Positions 1 through 4,891 of a DNA stretch of 13,024 bases are shown here, piece after piece. The stretch covers positions 1 through 13,024 of the forward strand of contig NZ_JALAGT010000078.1 in the NCBI RefSeq assembly GCF_022712295.1, written 5' to 3'. The stretch comes from Galactobacter sp. (GTDB lineage: Bacteria > Actinomycetota > Actinomycetes > Actinomycetales > Micrococcaceae). Below the pieces are notes generated by a model. The model saw only the letters and a list, made by a program, of their open reading frames with translations, ran no database searches and was not told where the DNA came from. A program made the position numbers and the translations under genes. Positions within the stretch are counted from its first letter, which is position 1, and each line of letters opens with the position of its first letter.

Positions 1-153
1 CACGAGGAGAGTCCTCTCAGGGAATGCGGTGGTGTGTCGAGAAGGCCGGCTCCGCGGCACGGACCGTTCGGACTCAGCGTGGCACAGGGGTGGTCGTTCG
101 GCGCACTTCGTTGAGCCGGTCAGGGGCAGTGTTGCGGGGGTGTGTGGCAGGGA
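1..153. other. Left-edge intergenic stretch, no gene seen
   Basis: This is the sequence downstream of the benzoate transporter stop codon, up to the left edge. Open frames crossing it are out-of-frame continuations of the transporter region and lack protein-like features. A small inverted repeat (GAGAG at 7-11, CTCTC at 14-18) is too short to call a terminator. Nothing else is supported; the 3' part may simply be the untranslated tail of the transporter mRNA. Confidence 0.5.
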
Positions 154-1365
154 TCACGGCTTGGGCTGCTTGAGGCCGAGCAGCCAGCGCATCAGTAGGC
201 CGACCACGAGCGCCCAGAAGGCGGAGCTGATCCCGGCGATAGTGAGTCCTGAGGCCGCCACCAGGAACGTCAATACGCCCGCGATCCGGTGGTCTGTGTC
301 GGCCCACGCCCCTTGAACGGAGGAGGTGAGGGCGGCGATCAGGGCGAGTCCAGCCACCGCGGCGACGATGCCGACGGGCGCGGCGGCCGCGACGGTGGTG
401 ATCGCCGCGGCGCCCAGTCCGAGCGGAAGGTAGAAGGCGCCGGCCCACGCCGCTGACCGCCAGCGCCGGGAGTGGGGCACCCCGCTGTCGTCCCCAGCGG
501 CAAGGGCCGCGCTGATGGCCGCCAAGTTGATGGCATGCCCGCCGCCCATGGCGGCAAGGCAGGACCCAGCGCCCGTGGTGAGGAGACCGGCGCGCCACGG
601 GGCGGTGTATCCGTAGGAGGCCAACACGGCAATCCCGGGCACATTCTGGGAGGCCATCGTGACGATGTAGAGGGGGAGTGCGAGGCCCAGCACGGCCGAC
701 CACGACCACGTCGGCCAGGTGAGGATCAGCGTCGGGGCCAAGCTTGCGGTGTAGATCTCGGCGTTCCCCGTGGCCACGGCGAACACCAGGGTCACGAACA
801 ATGCCAAGAAGGAGAGGGGGGTGGCCCATGGGGGAAAGCCGCGGTGCCCGCCCCGCCCCCGGCTACGGGGGGCGGCCCTCCCCGCCGGGTGGGAGGACAG
901 AGCGGAGAACGGGGCAAGGCATAGGGGGAGGAGCACCCCGGCCAGCATCGCCTGAGCCAAGGCGGCCGGGATCCGCAGGACCAGGTTCCCCAGCTGAGGC
1001 CACAATCCGGTGAGCACGACCAGGACTGCGCACACCAGGAAGGCCCCCACCGCGTCGGAGAAGCCACCAGGGAGGGCGGCCGACCCTCCCAACAGCGCGG
1101 CGCCCGGTGTGGACCACGCCAAGGTGACCGGAATTCGGCAGGCCAGAGACAGCACGAGCGAACCGAGCCCCACCATGACGCATAACGCCATGAGTCCCGA
1201 CGCGCTCTGCGCAGGCGAGGCGCCCACCGCGGCAAGGCCGGTCAGGACCACGGCGAAGGAGCTCGTGAAGCCCACCAGAGTGGTGATGAATCCGGCGCGG
1301 ACCTCGGCGGCTCCGTTCCGGCTGCGGCCGCCCGGCTGGGAGACGTGTGGGTTGAGTTCTGGCAC
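154..1365 (-). CDS. benE: BenE-family benzoate/H+ symporter
   Basis: Predicted inner-membrane secondary transporter that would import benzoate (or a related aromatic acid) with protons. The 403-aa length is usual for BenE. The family hallmark PVTLAWSTPGAALL lies near residues 79-92, the stretch TMASQNVPG near 236-244, and a GHAINLAAI-type stretch follows; most of the protein is hydrophobic with about 10-12 membrane spans. The start is GTG at 1365 and gives a typical short cytoplasmic N-terminus. No good Shine-Dalgarno is visible in front of it, so a leaderless or very short leader is possible. A loop at about 157-180 is unusually rich in Arg, Gly and Pro. It is divergent from an MmyB-like regulator, with starts 46 bp apart and a palindrome between, so that regulator probably controls it. 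No benzoate-degradation genes lie in the window, so the true substrate is unproven. Confidence 0.88.
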   Translation of the reverse strand: MPELNPHVSQPGGRSRNGAAEVRAGFITTLVGFTSSFAVVLTGLAAVGASPAQSASGLMALCVMVGLGSLVLSLACRIPVTLAWSTPGAALLGGSAALPGGFSDAVGAFLVCAVLVVLTGLWPQLGNLVLRIPAALAQAMLAGVLLPLCLAPFSALSSHPAGRAAPRSRGRGGHRGFPPWATPLSFLALFVTLVFAVATGNAEIYTASLAPTLILTWPTWSWSAVLGLALPLYIVTMASQNVPGIAVLASYGYTAPWRAGLLTTGAGSCLAAMGGGHAINLAAISAALAAGDDSGVPHSRRWRSAAWAGAFYLPLGLGAAAITTVAAAAPVGIVAAVAGLALIAALTSSVQGAWADTDHRIAGVLTFLVAASGLTIAGISSAFWALVVGLLMRWLLGLKQPKP

Positions 1366-1376
1366 AGTTGAACCGT

Positions 1377-1394
1377 GCCACTACTGGTAGTGGC
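1377..1394. promoter_or_regulatory. Palindromic operator candidate between benE and the MmyB-like regulator
   Basis: GCCACTAC, a 2-bp centre (TG), then GTAGTGGC: perfect 8-bp arms seen directly in the sequence. It lies almost in the middle of the 46-bp gap between the divergent starts (GTG at 1365, ATG at 1412). A dimer bound here would cover core promoter elements in both directions. The adjacent MmyB-like regulator is the obvious candidate ligand; this link is inferred from position only. Confidence 0.6.
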
Positions 1395-1411
1395 GATGTT
1401 AGTTTGTTGCC

Positions 1412-2236
1412 ATGCCCGACGTCCCCTCCCGCACTTCCGCCGCAGCCGGGCCCTCCGGGCCCCGCAAGGAACTCGGAGACTTCCTGCGGCGCAAGCGCAC
1501 CGAGGCCGATCGCTCCGACTACGAGCTGCCGCCCGTGGGGCGGGGGAGGAGTAGAGGACTGAGGCGGGAGGAGATCGCCTTCCTGTCCGGGGTCTCGGTC
1601 ACCTGGTACACCTGGTTGGAGCAGGGCCGCGACATCAATCCGTCGCGGCAGGTGATCGACGCCGTTGCGCTGAACCTGCACCTGACCGCCGCGGAACACG
1701 ACTATGTCCTGGGACTGGCCGGCTTCACGCCGTCGGCCCGTCCGGTGCCGGTGGCCCCGGGACCGGTTCCGGATCACGTGCAACACCTGTTGGACGCCCT
1801 TGACCCGGCTCCGGCGTTCGCGCTCACCCCACACTGGGACATTGCGGCCTGGAATCACGCCTACGAGGGGCTCTTCCCTGGGGTGCGCACCGCCGATCCC
1901 GCCGAGCGCAACCTTCTGTTGTTCGTCTTCACTGACGATTACGTGCGGGCCATGCTGCCTGACTGGGAGCTGACCTCGCGACAGTTCCTGGCGGAGTACC
2001 GGGCCGAGACCGGTTCGCGGGTCGCGGGTCCCGAGCATGTGAGACTCCTGGACCACCTGCGTTCCGTCAGCCCGGAGTTCGTCACGGCCTGGGACGAGCA
2101 GGCCATCCAGCGCTTCGAATCCAGACGCCGCGAATTCATCCACCCGGACGGTGAGCGGGTCTTCGAACAGGTCAACGTGGTTCCCCAGGACACGCCTGAC
2201 CTCCACGTGGTGGCTTACCTGCCAGTGCGCGACTGA
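1412..2236 (+). CDS. XRE-family regulator with MmyB-like ligand-binding domain
   Basis: Cytoplasmic DNA-binding regulator of 274 aa, the normal size for this actinobacterial family. Residues about 18-104 form the helix-turn-helix domain, with the family signature GLRREEIAFLSG (49-60) followed by VSVTWYTWLEQGRD (61-74). Residues about 118-270 fit the MmyB-type ligand-binding domain (PAS-like fold), including a FALTPHWDIAAWN stretch and a Trp/Phe-rich core; related domains bind fatty-acid-like or other hydrophobic ligands. The ATG at 1412 has no clear Shine-Dalgarno and is preceded by TTAGTTTGTTGCC, so a leaderless transcript is plausible. It is divergent from benE and shares a palindromic site with it, suggesting autoregulation plus control of the transporter. 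Family call is firm; target and ligand are inferred. Confidence 0.9.
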   Translation: MPDVPSRTSAAAGPSGPRKELGDFLRRKRTEADRSDYELPPVGRGRSRGLRREEIAFLSGVSVTWYTWLEQGRDINPSRQVIDAVALNLHLTAAEHDYVLGLAGFTPSARPVPVAPGPVPDHVQHLLDALDPAPAFALTPHWDIAAWNHAYEGLFPGVRTADPAERNLLLFVFTDDYVRAMLPDWELTSRQFLAEYRAETGSRVAGPEHVRLLDHLRSVSPEFVTAWDEQAIQRFESRRREFIHPDGERVFEQVNVVPQDTPDLHVVAYLPVRD

Positions 2237-2295
2237 TCCGGCCTATGGTCGACACAGGGGGTGACTGGCCTGCACAAGGGGTTGAGCAGCGCGGG

Positions 2296-2318
2296 CGGCC
2301 CGGCCCTATGGGCGGCCG
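2296..2318 (+). terminator. Possible weak terminator hairpin after the MmyB-like regulator
   Basis: G+C-rich hairpin about 60 bp past the regulator stop: CGGCC plus GGCCC-type left arm (2296-2306), a TAT loop, and right arm GGGCGGCCG (2310-2318), pairing with a 2-nt bulge at 2301-2302. There is no U-tract after it. It could be a terminator or just G+C-rich background. Confidence 0.3.
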
Positions 2319-2354
2319 GAAGATATGAAGCTATCTTTCAGATTTTGATCGGTT

Positions 2355-2376
2355 GGTGGCCTGCTGTTCACCCGCA
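2355..2376 (+). promoter_or_regulatory. Candidate PHO box (PhoP site) upstream of the 5'-nucleotidase
   Basis: Two adjacent 11-nt units, GGTGGCCTGCT (2355-2365) and GTTCACCCGCA (2366-2376). Against the Streptomyces PhoP direct-repeat consensus G(G/T)TCAYYYR(G/C)G they match at 8 and 10 of 11 positions. The pair ends 16 nt before a possible -10 hexamer, so it would overlap the -35 region, where PHO boxes usually activate. A phosphate-controlled promoter fits a secreted nucleotidase. The first unit lacks the central CA, so this remains a candidate. Confidence 0.35.
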
Positions 2377-2392
2377 CGTAGCATCACTCAGT

Positions 2393-2398
2393 TACAGT
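2393..2398 (+). promoter_or_regulatory. Possible -10 element of the nucleotidase promoter
   Basis: TACAGT fits the actinobacterial TANNNT -10 pattern and sits inside a small perfect palindrome, GTTAC-A-GTAAC (2391-2401). No good -35 lies at 17 nt, as expected for an activator-dependent promoter. Transcription would begin near 2404 and leave about 90 nt of leader before the ATG at 2495. Confidence 0.35.
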
Positions 2399-2494
2399 AA
2401 CGATGTTGTCTTCCACGTCACATGCCGAAGGCGACGCCGTTCCGGCCGTCGCGCCGGAGCCACTCGAACCCCTTGAGGTAAGGAAAAACATCAC

Positions 2495-4768
2495 ATGGGT
2501 GCACCACACAAGCACCGTTACCGCTCCACGCTCGCGGTGGCCCTCGGCGCGGGCCTGATCGCCGCACCGTTCGCCGCCCTGCCGGCCTCGGCCGCCGACG
2601 AGGACGTCACGCAATTGAACTTCATCAACATCAACGACTTTCACGGTCGTATCGATGAGAACACCGTGAAGTTCGCCGGAACCGTGGAACAGCTGCGCGC
2701 CCAGCATCCCGACTCCACGGCCTTCATCTCCGCAGGAGACAACATCGGCGCCTCGCTCTTCGCCTCCTCCGTCCAGAACGACGAGCCCACGCTGGACGTG
2801 CTCAATGCCCTCAAGCTGGAGGCTTCCGCCACGGGCAACCACGAGTACGACAAGGGCGTGGACGACCTCACCGGACGTGTGGCCGGCTCCGCCGAATTCC
2901 CCTACCTGGCCGCCAACGTGACCAAGGACGGCGAGCTCGTCCACAAGTCGTACAAGCAGTTCACCGTGGATGGGGTCGAGGTGGCCGTCGTGGCAGGGCT
3001 GACCCAGGAGACGCCCACTCTGGTGTCCCCGGGAGGCATCGAAGGGCTCAAGTTCGGAGATCCGGTGGATGCCGTGAACCAGGTCGTCAAGGACCTCAAG
3101 GACGGCGACGAGTCCAACGGCGAGGCGGACGTCATCGTGGCGGAGTACCACGAGGGTGCCTCCGCAGGCACTCCCGACGGATCGGATCTGGCGACCGAGC
3201 TGGCCCATGGTGGAGCCTTCGCCAAGATCGTGAACGAGACCAGCCCCGACGTCGACGTGATCTTCACCGGTCATACCCACAAGGAATACGCCTGGGAGGC
3301 CGCCGTTCCGGGTGCGGACGGCAAGACCCGGCCCGTGGTGCAGACCGGTTCCTATGGTGAGAACCTTGGCCACGTGGTGCTGGATTACGACGCCGAGACC
3401 AAGGAAGCCACCGCCTCCACCGTGGAGAACGTGAAGCGTATCCCCACTCCCGAGAAGGACAACGGGGACGTGGACGAAGAGGCATCCAAGGCCATCGACA
3501 ACGAGCTCGTCGCCAAGTACCCGCGAGTGGAAGCGGTCAAGCCCATCGTGGACGATGCGCTCAAGGTCGCAGAGGAGAAGGGCAGCGTCAAGGTCGGCGA
3601 GGCCACCGCAGACATCACCACGGCCTTCGCGGACGGCAACCGAGACGACCGCGCCAACGAGTCCACCTTGGGCAACCTGGTGGCGGACTCCCTGCTGTCC
3701 ACCCTTTCCTCCGACGAACGCGGCGGCGCCGACATCGGCGTGGTGAACCCCGGTGGCCTGCGCGCCGACCTGTCCAAGGGAGACATCACCTACGCGAAGG
3801 CCAACGCGGTGCTGCCGTTCGTGAACAACCTCTGGACCACCACGCTGACCGGCGCCCAGTTCAAGGAAGCCCTGGAACAGCAGTGGCAACTGGACGAAGA
3901 CGGCAAGGTGCCCTCCCGCCCCTACCTGCAGCTCGGGCTTTCGAAGAACGTCTCCTACACCTACGACGCGGACGCGAAGCAGGGCGAGCACATCACCTCC
4001 GTTCGGGTCAACGGTGCGCCGTTGGACCTCGAGAAGGACTACACCATCGGCTCCTTCTCCTTCCTTTTGCAGGGTGGCGACAACTTCCGGGCCTTCGCAG
4101 ATGGCAAGAACACCAAGGACACCGGCCTCATCGACCGTGACGCCTGGATCGACTACCTGAAGGCCAACTCCCCGGTCTCCCCGGACTTCGCCCGCCACGC
4201 CGTTGGGCTCAAGGACCTGCCGACCAAGGCCGTCAAGGCCGGTTCCACCGTGAAGCTGCAGCTGTCCAAACTGGACCTCACCTCCACGGGGTCTCCGGCC
4301 AATGCCGCGGTCACCGCCACGCTCGAGGAACCGGAGTCCCTCACCCGCGCGGCCGGCGATGAGATCGGTTCGGCCGAGGTGCAGGACGGCGCAGCCGACC
4401 TGACGCTGAGCATCCCTGAGGACGCCGAAGGCGACTACGAGGTGAAGATCGTTGCGGACCCGAGCGGCACCACCACGGTGATTCCGCTGTCCGTGACCGC
4501 AGCTGCCACGACGGCGCCTACCGAGGAGCCCCCGGAGGACCCGACCGAGTCGGCGGAGCCCACCACCGAGGCCCCTGTCACCGAGGAACCCACCACGGAG
4601 GCCCCGACGTCCCCGGCGGCAGGCGAGGCCACGCCGTCGGGCACCGATTCCGGCGAGCTCGCCGACACCGGCGCCGACGTGACCGGCTGGGTCCTTGGCG
4701 GCGTCATCGCTGTCATGCTCGGTGCAGGCCTGACCGCGCTCGGCAAGCGTCGCAGCCGCCGGCACTGA
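2495..4768 (+). CDS. Cell-wall-anchored bifunctional metallophosphatase/5'-nucleotidase
   Basis: Secreted 757-aa enzyme of the UshA/5'-nucleotidase family, predicted to hydrolyse extracellular nucleotides to nucleoside and phosphate. A Sec signal peptide (1-33, ending ASA) precedes the metallophosphoesterase domain with its metal-binding motifs: DFH (48-50), GD (81-82), GNHE (114-117) and GHTH (259-262). The C-terminal nucleotidase domain follows, with NPGG at 418-421 and a GSFSFLLQGGDNF substrate-binding segment. Residues about 671-721 are a Pro/Thr/Glu stalk with two EPTTEAP repeats. The C-terminus is a sorting signal: LADTG (722-726), a membrane span, then KRRSRRH. LAxTG is the motif of class E sortases of high-GC Gram-positives. 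ATG 2495 is supported by an upstream AAGGA. The wall-anchored nuclease follows 123 bp downstream on the same strand; a strong hairpin lies between. Exact substrate range cannot be read from sequence. Confidence 0.93.
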   Translation: MGAPHKHRYRSTLAVALGAGLIAAPFAALPASAADEDVTQLNFININDFHGRIDENTVKFAGTVEQLRAQHPDSTAFISAGDNIGASLFASSVQNDEPTLDVLNALKLEASATGNHEYDKGVDDLTGRVAGSAEFPYLAANVTKDGELVHKSYKQFTVDGVEVAVVAGLTQETPTLVSPGGIEGLKFGDPVDAVNQVVKDLKDGDESNGEADVIVAEYHEGASAGTPDGSDLATELAHGGAFAKIVNETSPDVDVIFTGHTHKEYAWEAAVPGADGKTRPVVQTGSYGENLGHVVLDYDAETKEATASTVENVKRIPTPEKDNGDVDEEASKAIDNELVAKYPRVEAVKPIVDDALKVAEEKGSVKVGEATADITTAFADGNRDDRANESTLGNLVADSLLSTLSSDERGGADIGVVNPGGLRADLSKGDITYAKANAVLPFVNNLWTTTLTGAQFKEALEQQWQLDEDGKVPSRPYLQLGLSKNVSYTYDADAKQGEHITSVRVNGAPLDLEKDYTIGSFSFLLQGGDNFRAFADGKNTKDTGLIDRDAWIDYLKANSPVSPDFARHAVGLKDLPTKAVKAGSTVKLQLSKLDLTSTGSPANAAVTATLEEPESLTRAAGDEIGSAEVQDGAADLTLSIPEDAEGDYEVKIVADPSGTTTVIPLSVTAAATTAPTEEPPEDPTESAEPTTEAPVTEEPTTEAPTSPAAGEATPSGTDSGELADTGADVTGWVLGGVIAVMLGAGLTALGKRRSRRH
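4556..4606 (+). repeat. Tandem repeat coding the Pro/Thr/Glu stalk
   Basis: Two near-identical 21-bp units (4556-4576 and 4586-4606, period 30 bp) each encode EPTTEAP. They form part of the low-complexity spacer that lifts the nucleotidase through the cell wall. Copy number of such repeats often varies between strains. Confidence 0.6.
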
Positions 4769-4779
4769 CACACCCCGCC

Positions 4780-4865
4780 GACCACCTGTCGGCATGAAAG
4801 CACACGCGTCGGTGCGGATCAGCCGATCCGCACCGACGCGTGTGTCTCATCACCGCAATCCGTGC
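4780..4865. repeat. Palindromic element, copy 1 (86 bp)
   Basis: Imperfect inverted repeat centred at 4822.5, between the nucleotidase and nuclease genes. The plus arm carries an outer CACCTGTCGG and an inner CACACGCGTCGGTGC. The minus arm carries an outer GCAC plus TTGCGGTGA and the same inner half. The inner halves form a perfect 20-bp stem. This is the most diverged of the three copies in its outer halves; GTCGG cores on the plus arm are 20 nt apart, against 19 in the other copies. Confidence 0.6.
4801..4844 (+). terminator. Perfect 20-bp stem-loop between nucleotidase and nuclease
   Basis: Arms 4801-4820 and 4825-4844 pair perfectly around an AGCC loop. The hairpin begins 32 nt after the nucleotidase stop and ends 47 nt before the nuclease ATG. 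It is followed by TCTCATCACC, not a U-tract. It could be a terminator, a partial terminator that sets the ratio of the two products, or an mRNA-stabilising 3' end. Confidence 0.6.
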
Positions 4866-4877
4866 CCCGCCTCCATG

Positions 4878-4882
4878 AAGGA
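4878..4882 (+). promoter_or_regulatory. Ribosome binding site that fixes the nuclease start
   Basis: AAGGA, 9 nt before the ATG at 4892. This favours that ATG over the in-frame GTG at 4862, which has no ribosome binding site and would put ten extra residues before a normal signal peptide. Confidence 0.7.
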
Positions 4883-4891
4883 AACCCCCGC

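Noticed and set aside
863..2206. 447-codon minus-strand frame across the MmyB-like regulator and part of benE
   Set aside because: Crosses two well-supported genes and the divergent promoter, with no recognisable domain.
2320..2337. AAGATA-N6-TATCTT inverted repeat upstream of the nucleotidase
   Set aside because: Arms of only 6 bp with no matching regulator or second copy; noted as A+T-rich but not strong enough for an operator call.
2384..4795. 803-codon open frame antisense to the 5'-nucleotidase
   Set aside because: Gly/Val/Arg-rich with no family resemblance. It mirrors the codon bias of the sense gene, which has complete catalytic motifs, a signal peptide and a sorting signal. Typical high-GC shadow frame.
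4862..4891. GTG at 4862 as the nuclease start
   Set aside because: No ribosome binding site, and it would add ten residues before a standard signal peptide; ATG 4892 has AAGGA at 9 nt.
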